Shown in pieces: positions 35,154 through 45,499 of a DNA stretch of 64,000 nucleotides. The translations under genes and the position numbers were made by a program. Source of the stretch: Gonatopus flavifemur (lineage: Eukaryota; Arthropoda; Insecta; Hymenoptera; Dryinidae); NCBI GenBank assembly GCA_018340375.1, contig JAFFJZ010000002.1, positions 61,932,001-61,996,000 of the forward strand. The letters run 5' to 3'. Within the stretch, counting starts at the first letter, position 1; each line of letters opens with the position of its first letter. Below the pieces are notes generated by a model that made no database searches, was not told the origin of the DNA, and was given only the letters and a program-made list of their open reading frames with translations.

Positions 35154-36172
35154 CCCATAAACGCGCAAGCGCCTCGATTTTGTGTCAACTTGTCGACGCG
35201 ATTATTTGTAATGTTATCGCCTTTGAAAAAATTCAGTTTTCACATAGTTTGGCGTGAAATTTTATGCTCTCTCAGGATCCGTGGTCAAAATTATGATTAG
35301 ACTTCTAGGAAAAAAGATATGGCCGATTTAAACTCAAAAAACGTGGAAATTGAAAAAAAGAAACAAATTTTCTTGATTTTTTTTCATAATGTTATCGCCA
35401 ATCATTTGTGCTCTCATTATGGACAAAGGTGGACAAAATGCTTCAGGTTTAAGAGGAGATTCTTGTTATCGAAGTGAAATCGCTTCTTTTTACAAAATGG
35501 CGGCAATAATGTAAAAATTTCATGAAAAACATTACTTATTTTTTTTCTCGAAGAATAGATTTTATCGAAAAGTTTATGAGAACAAAAGTGTCTTAGAATC
35601 AGTCAAGGAACGCTCACAAATTTTTTAAGAATTTTTTAAGGCAATTTAGATTTTTTTGAAAACCCGGAAAATCTGGTTTTTCAAAAACGTGTCAAAAATA
35701 TTTGAAAAAATTTTTGAGTATCCCTTGACTAATTATAAGACATTTTTGTTCTTTTGAATTTTTTCATCAAGTCCATAGTTTTCGAGAAAAAAAAAGTAAT
35801 GTTTTTCATGAAATCTTTATGTTATTGCCGCCATTTTGTAAAAAAGCGATTTCACTTCGATAAAAAAAATCTCCTCTTAAACCTGAAGCATTTTGTCCAC
35901 CTTTGTCCATGATTACAGCACAAATGATTGGCGATAACATTATGAAAAAAAATCAAGAAAATTTTTTTTTTTTCATTTTTCACGTTTTTTGAGTTCAAAT
36001 CGGCCATATCTTTTTTCCTAGAAGTCTAATCATAATTTTGAGCACGGATCCTGAAAGAGCATAAAATTTCACGCCAAAATATGTGAAAACTGAATTTTTT
36101 CAAAGGTGATAACATTACAAATAATCGCGTCGAAAAGTTCACACAAAATCGAGGCGCTTGGGCGTTAATGGG
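35154..36172. mobile_element. 1.0-kb fold-back element in a TTAA site
   Basis: Two arms of nearly 490 bp are reverse complements. They start CCCATAAACGCGCAAGCGCC on the left and CCCATTAACGCCCAAGCGCC on the right. The flanking TTAA duplications are 35150-35153 and 36173-36176. The matching place in family A copy 1 has a single TTAA (10002-10005). TTAA targeting is typical of piggyBac-type transposition; no transposase is present. Confidence 0.85.
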
Positions 36173-36529
36173 TTAAAAGAAGTATGGAATTCTTAAAAAT
36201 GACATAAACGTATCAAATGAATGGTTTTTTCATTTTAAATGATGTATAAAATAGATCCTACATGTCCCAACTGTGATATTTGTTAATAGTTACTATATTT
36301 GTTGACAGTAAATGAATATTTGTCACTAAGTGACAGATAAATGTATTTATTTCATCTAACCAAATTCTTTCCTCAGTGCATATAATAATTAATTTGTAAA
36401 CAAAAAATAACGGTTCGTCTGTGCAGCTTTGCCATCGAAAGGTGACTGAGAACTGTAGACTGTTCTTGCAATCTTTCCTCGGCAAAAATGAAGCGTGCTC
36501 TAAGCTGAATGTTCTTTAACACTGAATTT

Positions 36530-37660
36530 GCTCCAACTCGGTCGTTTTCAAAATGAATCTTACAGATTCCGGTTTGTTAGACTTTTCCGAAGACGAGAAT
36601 GTTGAAAAAATGTGTGAAGCTTATCAAAAAGTCAATAAATTTCTGATTCGAAGTGAATAACCATGTTTCTGACGCTTCGCATTAAAAAAGTGACGGAGGA
36701 AGTGTGAGCTATAAAAAACTTACAGTGACATAGTAGTGTATGAAAAAAGTTTTTGGGGATTTTCAGATCGATTGGATTATTAGTTCGGTTATTATTATTA
36801 TTATTAGTTAACATACAGCGATTTATATTCATTTTCATGACTTTTCATCGTTTATCTGTTAAATAATGATAAAAAAAATGTAATCACTGGATTTCTCACT
36901 TCCAGTTCATGTTTTTTGGCTCATGGAATAACAAACTTTTTTCCTCGAGACAGTTTATCATCAAAGTCAATAACACCTTACCTTATTTATAAAAACGTTA
37001 TAGAAAATTCAATTGTTCATAAAAAGCAAAATGGATAACAAATTTCACGAAAATTGTTGGATATTCAGATTCTCCAACCAAAAAAACATAGACTTACGTT
37101 AAGAAATCATATGATTAAATTCTTTTCCACGAGCTTCAATATTCAACCGGTCAACTATGAAGATTCATGAAAATTTCTTGTTGTGCGTTAATAAATAAAT
37201 CGGTCTATTTTACGAACTCAGAGTCTAATCGATCTCAAAATCTCCACAAACTTTGTCTACACAACGGCGAACAACTTCGTCGCTGGAAGTTTTTTGTAGT
37301 TTACACTCCCCTCATCACTTTTTTGATGCGATGCGTCAAAAATGTGAGTTCCCCTTCGAATTGAAAATTGATTAATCTTTCATTGAATTTCACACATTCT
37401 TCGAAAATTGTCGTCTTCGGAACAGTCTGACAAATTGAAATATGTAAGATTTATCTTGATACATTCAAAAACGACCGGGTTAGAACGATTTGACTGTGAA
37501 AAAACATTGATTTTTGGTGCGAACAAATAGATAGGTTTTATTTTTTCTCGAAAACTAACTATCATAGAAAAAAATCGTAAGGGCAGATTAAGACTCATTT
37601 TTCGAGCGCTCTCACGCAGTATTTTTAGTTTTCTCAATATTCCGACTTCTTTTCGTTCTC
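36530..37660. repeat. Diverged inverted repeat with a duplicated acidic mini-frame
   Basis: The left arm at about 36530-36850 and the right arm at about 37160-37660 are reverse complements at roughly 70-75 percent by eye. Each arm could encode a short peptide of the type NLTDSGLLDFSEDENVEKMC (left, + strand, 36554-36661) and NLTYFNLSDCSEDDNFRRMC (right, - strand). It could be a decayed fold-back transposon or an old inverted duplication of an exon. Confidence 0.4.
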
Positions 37661-37714
37661 CTTGGTAAACACCTTCACCGCTTCTCGAGCGCTTCGGCGG
37701 TTATTGCATGGGCG

Positions 37715-37752
37715 CACAGTGGGCCAGAAATCTAGTTGCGTGGCCAAAAACG
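37715..37752 (+). other. Left Transib end resembling a recombination signal sequence
   Basis: Heptamer CACAGTG at 37715-37721 is identical to the V(D)J recombination signal heptamer. After 22 nt comes CCAAAAACG (37744-37752), which matches the consensus nonamer ACAAAAACC at 7 of 9 positions. The right end has the same heptamer inverted at 42505-42511, with a poorer nonamer (5 of 9). Confidence 0.75.
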
Positions 37753-38329
37753 ATTCTTTTTCAAATTGATTGAAATTAAATATAAACATCATAATTTGTT
37801 TCCATATACTTTGACACACTGAACCACAAAATATTGTTACTTTTGGTAGCTTAGGTCCCTCATAAAGGACATTTTTGTTTCAAATTTATGTTGAAAAATG
37901 AATGCATTGTCATTGAGTTTATACATGCTCCGAACTCAATATCATTTCTCTAGACATTGCAGCAGTGCATATTTATCTTGTGATTGCATAATTCTAATGA
38001 TATTTGTAAAGAAATAACATTTTCCATGCTATATTTTTAGTCTAATCATTTCAGTTTGTCTCATTTCATTAGGTTTTACTGCACTTCTGTACCTTTGAAT
38101 TGAACCTTCCCCGAGCTTCCACTTCCAAATGGACAGAATGATATACCAAACTTTTCGTGAAAGAGTTTTCAACACTGTGGATATGCCCCTTTTTGCCTGT
38201 TTTCATTCAGAAGTCAGAAAAATCGTATTTAATGTGAATGAAAACTCGTTACGTCAATGGGACAAATATTTGAAGAAGTGGTAAAAATTGAAAATTTCAT
38301 TAGAACCGTCTGGATTCTGGTGTACAGAG

Positions 38330-38440
38330 GTTTTTAGGGTTGCTGATTATGAATCTGAGGTCAGATTTTGCAAATTCAAGATGGCGGATCCAATATGGCT
38401 GAATAAAATTTGGAAATTCATCAAATTTTCTTAACCCCAT
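38330..38440. repeat. Subterminal repeat of the Transib, inverted partner of 42112-42470
   Basis: Contains CAAATTCAAGATGGCGGATC and CCAATATGGC, the reverse complement of the ATTCGCCATGTTGAATTTCC units near the other end. Confidence 0.45.
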
Positions 38441-38538
38441 AAACACCAATTGTTGCCGTTTTAATGGACCTGATAGCGGCCCTTTAATGGTCCTTTGAAA
38501 CGCCAGTATTTGTGTGTGTTGGGAAGGTTCTTCGCTAG

Positions 38539-38919
38539 TGTTGCCGCGAGCCGCAAAACGAGCCGTAACGAGCTTTAGATTTCAACTGGATTCAAATAGG
38601 ACTATGAGACGTGAAAATTGTCTGAATACTTGGTTCGATGGTCCTATAGTCTCATTCAAAAGTTCATATAAACTCGTAGTTCTGTAATTTGAATTTGCAA
38701 CCGATTTCTACATCCAACAGCATAGGTCCAGCTCGAGTATAGATTGATTTAAAACTTTTTTCAATAAAGATATATCACAATTTGAACCTTCAAATTCAGT
38801 TGAAGGTCTGATAAATTGGATTTTGGGACAATTTCGTTGACTAAAGAGCAGGTCACTTTGGATTCAGATAATTTGAAACCTGGAATTCGTTACGGCTTAT
38901 TTTGCGGCTCGCGGCAACA
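38539..38919. repeat. MITE nested in the Transib
   Basis: TGTTGCCGCGAGCCGCAAAA on the left, with its inverted copy TTTTGCGGCTCGCGGCAACA on the right. CGTAACGAG and CGTTACG lie just inside. Confidence 0.65.
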
Positions 38920-39093
38920 TTACTCTTCGCTTATGATTCTGATGCGTTATATGCTGTACAAAGATTATCGGAGAAGTTTGGTTAATGGCACTTAGTTTAT
39001 CACATGAACCTCATGTTTCAGGATAAAGTGAGCATTTCATCAATATTCAGTCTTTTTCATTTTTGTAAGAGTCGATTCAATTTTTAGCAGCTG

Positions 39094-41277
39094 GTGAATG
39101 TGAAAGTTTCGTTTCATGTGCATAAAATGAAATTCACCAAAAGAGAAATTCTTGAGTTGCTTTCAAATTCACCAAAAAAAGATTCAGTTGTTACATACAT
39201 ATTAAATAAGCTCAATAAAAACGTAAGTGATTTTGATAAAAAAAATATAGATTGTCTTAAGCTTGCATTATCAACTATCAAAAGAAAACGGGATATAAAA
39301 TTTGAGGCTGCAAATAGAATGACTGATAGATTTCTTTTGAAAAATAAAAAATGGCTTGATTCTGAATTTGTTTTACCTGATTTTATATTCAGATCCTCAG
39401 TAGCAGGTCCTGGTAGAAAATCTCTTGATTACACGGAGAAGTCTGATAGATCAAAAAGACGATATGTTTCAGCTATTAGTGCTGCCAATGCTAATGATCC
39501 ACAAAGACTTCTATCGGCTGCACGTCATGCAGCTAATGTATCTGGACAAAATGATGTGAAGGTAATACTAAATGAAATAACAAAAAGTCCCTCTCGTGCT
39601 TCTAAGGTGATGAAATTAATGAATATGGCACCGTCTTCAATTATAAAGAAAACTCCTTTAGAAGCTCTAGTTTTTCTATGAGATCAATCTTTATCAAAGG
39701 AGACATACAATGCTATACGTCAAGAATCTAAGAATTGCGGAGCTGACATATGGCCAGCTTACAATAACTTAAGAGAAACTAAAAATATTTTGAGACCACC
39801 AAAAGATGAAATTCTGATAAATGAACATATAGCACAGGTTTCCGTTCAATCACTATTGAACCATACAAGTAAACGAATAGTCGAAATGCAAGAAGAAGTT
39901 TTACTGAGAGTGATGGATACGTACGCATTAACAGAATCAGAATTTGTTTTAACATGTTCTTGGGGATTCGATGGTAGCAGTGGTCATTCAAGGTATAAGC
40001 AACGTTTTAATATTGGTTCAGATAATGTCGGCTCAAATGATGAAAATATTTTTGCAACCACACTGATTCCTTTACAATTAACATGCCAAAATGGAGAGGT
40101 AATTTGGTACAATAATGCTTCACAATCTCCAAGATTTTGTCGTCCTATTAAATTAGAATTTATCAAAGAATCAGCGGAAGTAATTCTGTCCCAAAAATTG
40201 GAAATTCAAAATCAGATTGATCAATTAAATACCTTGAGTATCGTGATGAGCAGTGGCCATGAAATGAGAATCCATTTTTCTATGCATCTAACTTTGATTG
40301 ATGGAAAGGTATTGCAAATCTTAACAAACACCAAATCCTCACAGAGCTGCCCTATCTGCAAATCTACTCCAAAACAATTTAATATTATAGAGAATATTCT
40401 TGGGCAAACAAACACTTTTCTTCCTGATCAGAACTCACTTCAGTATGGTGTTAGTCCGTTACATGCATGGATTAGATTGTTCGAATGTTATTTGCACATA
40501 GCCTATCGAATGAATATTAAAAAGTGGCAGGTCAGAACTTATGAGCAGAAAAAGCTGTTTGCAGAACAAAAAGCTCAAATACAAAAATCCTTACATGATA
40601 AATTAGGTCTAATAGTCGATGAACCAAAATCAGGTGGTAGTGGTAGTACTAACGATGGAAACACGGCGCGTAGAGCATTCCAAAATGCAGATGTTTTCGC
40701 TGACTGCTTGAACATTGATTATCAGTTGGTGCATAACTTTAAAATTATTCTCATTTCCCTTTCTTGCCAACTCCCTGTCAACGTAAAAAAATTCCAAGAG
40801 TTCTGTATGGATACAGCGAAATTATATATTTCCCTTTATCCATGGTACCCTATGCCATCCACAGTTCATAAGATATTAGATCATGCTGGAGACATAATGA
40901 AATACTGTGTTCTACCAGTAGGTATGTTTGGAGAAGAGGCATCTGAATCTCGTAATAAAGACTATAAAAGTTTTAGACTCAACCATAGTAGACATTGTAG
41001 CAGGGAAGCGAATTTGGAAGATTTGTTTTATCGCATAATGGATTCCTCTGATCCAATTGTATCCAACATGAGTATCATATCTCGAATTCGCAGAAGAAAA
41101 CGATTGCCATTACCAGTGGAAGTCAGACAGCTACTTTCGATAGATGACAGAGATAGTGATGATGATGATAATGATGAGTGCAAAACAGGAGATGTGGAAC
41201 AGACTGAATTTAATTCTTTCAATGAATTGTTAGATGGGGTAGAATTATCTGATGAAGAAATCAGTGATAATGATTGA
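39094..41277 (+). pseudogene. Transib/RAG1-like transposase, interrupted by one stop codon
   Basis: A single frame of 727 codons is broken only by TGA at 39679-39681; it then stays open to the stop ending at 41277. It aligns by motif with the RAG1 catalytic core. Numbering codons from 39094: D293 in GFDGSSGHS (RAG1 D600), D403 in TLIDGKV (D708), E618 in EEASESRNK (E962). The zinc site is complete: C419 and C422 (CPIC) with H592 and H597 (STVHKILDH; RAG1 C727/C730/H937/H942). NDGNTARR matches the RAG1 NGNFARK block. The acidic tail (DRDSDDDDNDE) is low-complexity. The stop could be a CGA-to-TGA change. A start at the downstream methionine (KMKFTKREILELL) is also possible. There is no sign of a RAG2-like partner. 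Confidence 0.88.
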
Positions 41278-41856
41278 ATAAATATTAATTATAAATGATT
41301 GAAAAATGTTAACAAAACCACAACAAAAACAAAAAAAAAGACAAAAAAAATACAAAAAATAAGTGATAGAAAAAATACAAAAAAAAGTAAATAAAAAAAA
41401 TACGGGATGTAAATTCGGACTAGGAGCCTCCTTGTGGCACATCCTGGGTGCATAACTGCAGCGAATCTTAGCCGTGAATCAAGTTGTATAACTGAATTGT
41501 CGTTGCTTCAAAAAACTAAAGTGTGTGTATTTGGAAGGTATCTTATAGAATTTTTTCTGTAAGAAAGAGACAACTTCCGACAAAGAATTCATTGATAATT
41601 CGTAATTAGCAGCCTAACAAACTCTAAATAACATTGTTCTCGCACACTTCATGAATTTCAATAATTTTGGATATCATATCGATTCCATCATCTTGAATTT
41701 CAAATTTTGTACCTAATGTGTAGAATTAACAACCTTGGCCACCACCAAACACAGGATTTTATTTCAAATCTTCGGAAATCATGTAGGTCTCACCATTTTA
41801 AATGAGGAATTTTGACATCGAATTCGAAACCAGCGATCCCAAAAACCTCTTAGTGA

Positions 41857-42081
41857 CACAGTAAAAAATTTTTCGTCATTGTGTAAAGTGTTAAAATTTG
41901 TGTGTCAAATATTCCACATTTGCGAGTGTTGATTCAACACAATCATTGTGTTAACACAAATGGATTCAACACAATCGTTTGTGTCAACACAACGATTGTG
42001 TTGAATCAACACTCTAGAATGTTAAATATTCAACACACAAATTTTAACACTTTACACAATGACGAAAAATTTTTTACTGTG
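41857..42081. repeat. Palindromic MITE nested in the Transib
   Basis: CACAGTAAAAAATTTTTCGTC-like ends are inverted copies, and the centre is built from GTGTTGAATCAACAC words. Open frames here are repeat shadows. Confidence 0.65.
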
Positions 42082-42111
42082 GAAGAGCCAAAGGGAATTC
42101 AATGGATTTGA

Positions 42112-42470
42112 AAATGAAAATCCGTCGTGTTGGAACCGCTATATGGAATTTTCCAAATCTGAATACAGATTTGAAATCAGTGACCTTGAAAACCCCTCAG
42201 GAAAAAATTTTCAGGAAATTCGGTGAATTTGAGCATTTAAACTCGCCATATCAAATCCGTCATGTTGAATTTCCGAAATCTGGCAACAGATCCGTGATCA
42301 GCGACCCTGGAAACCCCTGGAAAAGAATTTTCAAGGAATTCGGAGAATTTCAACATTTGAGCCCGCCATATTGGATTCGCCATGTTGAATTTCCCCAATC
42401 TGACTGTAGATTCGGAATCAGCGACCTCAAAAACTCTTATATGCCAGGTTTAGAACAATTCCGACGACAT
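42112..42470. repeat. Three degenerate ~120-130 bp direct units at the Transib right end
   Basis: The words CGCCATGTTGAATTTCC, AATCAGCGACC and TTTTCAAGGAATTCGG recur about every 120-130 bp. They give a spurious 124-codon frame with visible periodicity. Related to 38330-38440. Confidence 0.55.
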
Positions 42471-42556
42471 TTTTAATTTTGGCCACTTTTCCAGCTACCT
42501 GGCCCACTGTGGGGCGTCTTGGATCTTTGTGAAGTTTTTTAGACTTCAGAGACTAA

Positions 42557-42750
42557 AAAGAACCGGAATGAAAATTATGTGGAGAAAATCAATGAATCAA
42601 CCATGCGACATAAACGGAGACAAGTAAAACGTGACAATCATGGAATTCTGAAATGGAAAAATACGCAAAATTCATATTGAAAGTTGCTATACGTATGGCG
42701 GAAACAAAAGGTTCTCAAGTCCAGGAGAAACAAATCACGACACAAATCCT
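42557..42750 (+). pseudogene. Fragment of a fourth NEPL gene (exon 6 relic)
   Basis: GTGGAGAAAATC and ATCATGGAATTCTGAAATGG, then AAATACGCA, GTTGCTA and GGTTCTCAAGTCC, follow exon 6 of NEPL-2/3 in order. The Lys/Glu-rich middle (about 120 bp) is missing, and the piece stops before the exon end. No other M13 exon was found nearby, so this is an isolated remnant. It lies 41 bp after the right Transib target duplication. Closest by eye to NEPL-3. Confidence 0.8.
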
Positions 42751-44184
42751 TCCAAAAAGGCCGTGTGCAGCACTCTCACAAATTGAAATGTCTGTTCCCC
42801 CAGTTTGGGTCGACAAACTCCCCAAAATAGAAGAACAGTAGGAGAGATAGCTGACCACCCAAACGCTTCCCAGACAGCACCCCCACTTCACAAAGAATTC
42901 TTGAAGAAAACATTTAGAACACCTCAGTTTTTGGGAGAATTCATTTTGTATCCCCAGAATCATCCAAATTAATTCTATGAGACATCAACATGTACACCCG
43001 TTATGCGACTAAACATGAAAACATATGGAAGGTTAAAAAGAATACCTAGTCCACCCAAAAGAACTCATATTGAACGCCATTAGGGATACATTCTGAGCAT
43101 ATAACGTATTCAGTTTTGAATACAATTTACGTGCATAATGATATCGGTTTTGAATCCATTTTGTGTGCATGATGGTATCAGTTTTTAATGCTCGTTAAAT
43201 AAACAAATAAATGAATGAAATAGTTACTTCGATATTTGAAAAAAGCAGACTCAACGGTTTGAAAAACTTTCGCTTTAAAAAATATGAAAAAAATTCTAAT
43301 TCAAAATATGTAAATACCATACAATGTCTTTTTTCAGACTTTTTTCAGAGTTTCTCAGAGGTTTTCAATTTTTTTTCCAGACAAATAGGAACGAAATTGC
43401 ACTCTGAAAAAACTCTAACAAAGCTCCGAAAAATTTATAACATTTTTCTGATTATTGAAGTAAAATTTTTTCATTTTCAAACACTTTTTCACATATGATA
43501 TTTGAATTTAAAATATGAATGTATTCATATAATCTTGAAAATTTTGAATAGTCAGAAATTCCTCAGAGTTTTGTCAGAATTTTATCAGAGTATAATTTCG
43601 TTCCTATTTGTCTGAAAAACTTTGAGAACCTCTGAAAAAAGTCTGAAAAAGTTTATACAGAATGTTTTGTATAAAATACTTATCGAGTTTTGATAAAATT
43701 TTTATAGAATTCGATACAAATTGAATATTTTTTTTATACAAAAGATTCGCCCACCTCTAAAAAATATTAGATTTTTCATCAAATTTTCAGAAATTCTCAG
43801 AGTTTTTTTTAGAGAAAAAGCGGAGTTTTTCAGAGATTGTTCATGATGATTTCAGCGAAATATTTTCGTACGGGACATCAGGAACTTCTTCACCTGCGCT
43901 AAGTATGAACACTACCAAATTATGGGACCTTACAATGTTCAACGCAGAACTTTCAAAATTCCAACGTATTTTCTCTACGTTATAGATTACACTTTAAAAG
44001 CAGACTCTGATTTTCACTGTTTATACTGGCAATTTAAAAGAAACAAAAAACAACGCTTTATGCATCATAATTTCATGAATTTCAAAAAGATTCAATGAAC
44101 TGAATGTTCGCTCTGAATTTCATAATGATCAAGATGAATCCCAAACTACTTTTGTCTCTCAACCATTATTAAAAGGTTTGATAC
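42751..44184. other. Gene-free spacer with a fold-back region
   Basis: AATAAACAAATAAATGAATG near 43197-43217 could be the tail of a decayed LINE. Between about 43336 and 43650, GACTTTTTTCAGAG and GACAAATAGGAACGAAAT are repeated inverted, forming a fold-back. No gene recognised. Confidence 0.35.
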
Positions 44185-44478
44185 CCCTGGTGAAAAGGAA
44201 GCGTGTAATAGAAAGTGTCAGGAACGTAGTTGGAAAGTATTTGGAACGTGGATTTGAGCGTATACCGAGCGTCAAGTGGAACATCAGGAGTGGTTCGAAC
44301 GTATACCTGAAGTGTGTGAAGCGTATCCGGAGAAACCCCAATTTCATAGAAACCGGGCTTTACGCACGGAAGCGTAATCCAAGAGTGGATAGGAAGCATA
44401 TGAGAAGTATTAGGAAAGTAATCTGAAACATGCTTACGCTTCCGTTACTCTTTATGACACGCTTCCCTTTGACCAGGG
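44185..44478. repeat. MITE, family H copy 2
   Basis: CCCTGGTGAAAAGGAAGCGT on the left, inverted as ACGCTTCCCTTTGACCAGGG on the right. The 82-codon frame across it is not a gene. Confidence 0.65.
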
Positions 44479-45230
44479 ACAATTTGAAAATTGCATTCAT
44501 CTTTTTTACCCACAGTAAATCCTAACCTCAAAATATTTCATCATAGTATTGAAGAGTTTGTATGTCATTCCATTAATGTCAATAATTATAGAATTATTTT
44601 ATTTATTGCATGTTATTGCAATGAAATCAACTACCACTACACTTTGGTATTTTATCATCTATCAGCTTTTATACTTGAATAAACAAAATCAATTTAAAGA
44701 TTCCAAGCTTTGAATATGAATATTTTCACTCATTTTAAATGTCTGACATTTCAATGAATATCAAATAACTTCTGAAAGAATTCAAGTTCTTGCTTTCATT
44801 TTATGTTCATTTGGGCGAACTGAGAACACATCTTGAACTTCCGTGGGGATTCATGTTTTGTCGCATAATGGGTGTTCTTTTGGAATACCGTATGTGGTCC
44901 TGATGAATGTTTTGTGAGTTCTGATATGCACTCAATAAGAATTCTCTGTGGAGTCTTTTGGTACTGCATGTATTCTTTCAAATGACAATTCTCAAAAAAG
45001 AGTTCTCAAAGCATTCTTTTCTGTGAATTCTCTTCGAATACAAAAGGGACTGTAGTGCTGTTTGGGTTGGGGCCGCTGTTTTTTTTTCAATCTTGAGGAA
45101 TCTGTTTCACCCACAGTGAAAGAACAGACACGCCAATTTGTAGGAGAGCTGCATATGGCATTTTCAGAAAGCTAATCCTTCCAATTTTTTTCCAGTGTGG
45201 TAAATGAGGAAAACGTACTGGAAAAAGATA

Positions 45231-45490
45231 CACGGAAAAAATGACCACGTAAAAATTACACGAAAAGTGAGGTGATTACGACGTCGATTTCATGTAGAAT
45301 CTACTCCACAGTCTTGTTGCATTTACATTTTTATGATGGTTACCATGGCAACACGCCTGCCGTTTACTTCAGTAGCAATATACACATAACATCGGTCCCA
45401 ATGTGAATTTGACTCCAATTGCATTCACGTCAGCAGTCATGTCAAAATAACAACAACCAATGCTGAATTCACACGTGATTTTTTTCCGTG
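45231..45490. repeat. 260-bp MITE with TA target duplication
   Basis: CACGGAAAAAATGACCACG and CACACGTGATTTTTTTCCGTG are inverted ends, flanked by TA at 45229-45230 and 45491-45492. Confidence 0.65.
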
Positions 45491-45499
45491 TAAGTTTGA

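Larger units (their letters stand above)
33775..36378. mobile_element. Large TIR element, family A copy 2, with two nested insertions
   Basis: Begins CACTGAGAAAAAGATTTA and ends AAATTCTTTCCTCAGTG. It is the inverted counterpart of 9800-11284. It is about 1.1 kb longer because of insertions at 34381-34489 and 35154-36172, whose empty sites are intact in copy 1. Confidence 0.75.
37715..42511 (+). mobile_element. Transib (RAG1-related) DNA transposon, full length with TSD
   Basis: Both ends begin CACAGTGGGCCAG and share a second block GTGGCCAAAA about 30 bp inward. The element is flanked by perfect 5-bp duplications GGGCG (37710-37714 and 42512-42516). A 5-bp GC-rich target and CACARTG ends are defining Transib traits. 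It spans 4797 bp, inflated by nested MITEs (38539-38919, 41857-42081). It carries one RAG1-core-type transposase frame (39094-41277) with a premature stop. Subterminal repeats around 38330-38440 and 42112-42470 are inverted copies of one another. Confidence 0.92.

Noticed and set aside
42102..42476. 124-codon open frame as a gene
   Set aside because: It is the translation of three degenerate direct units (IRHVEFP recurring) within the Transib subterminal repeat.
44178..44426. 82-codon basic open frame
   Set aside because: It lies across a MITE with CCCTGG inverted ends and has the composition of repeated AAGCGT words.
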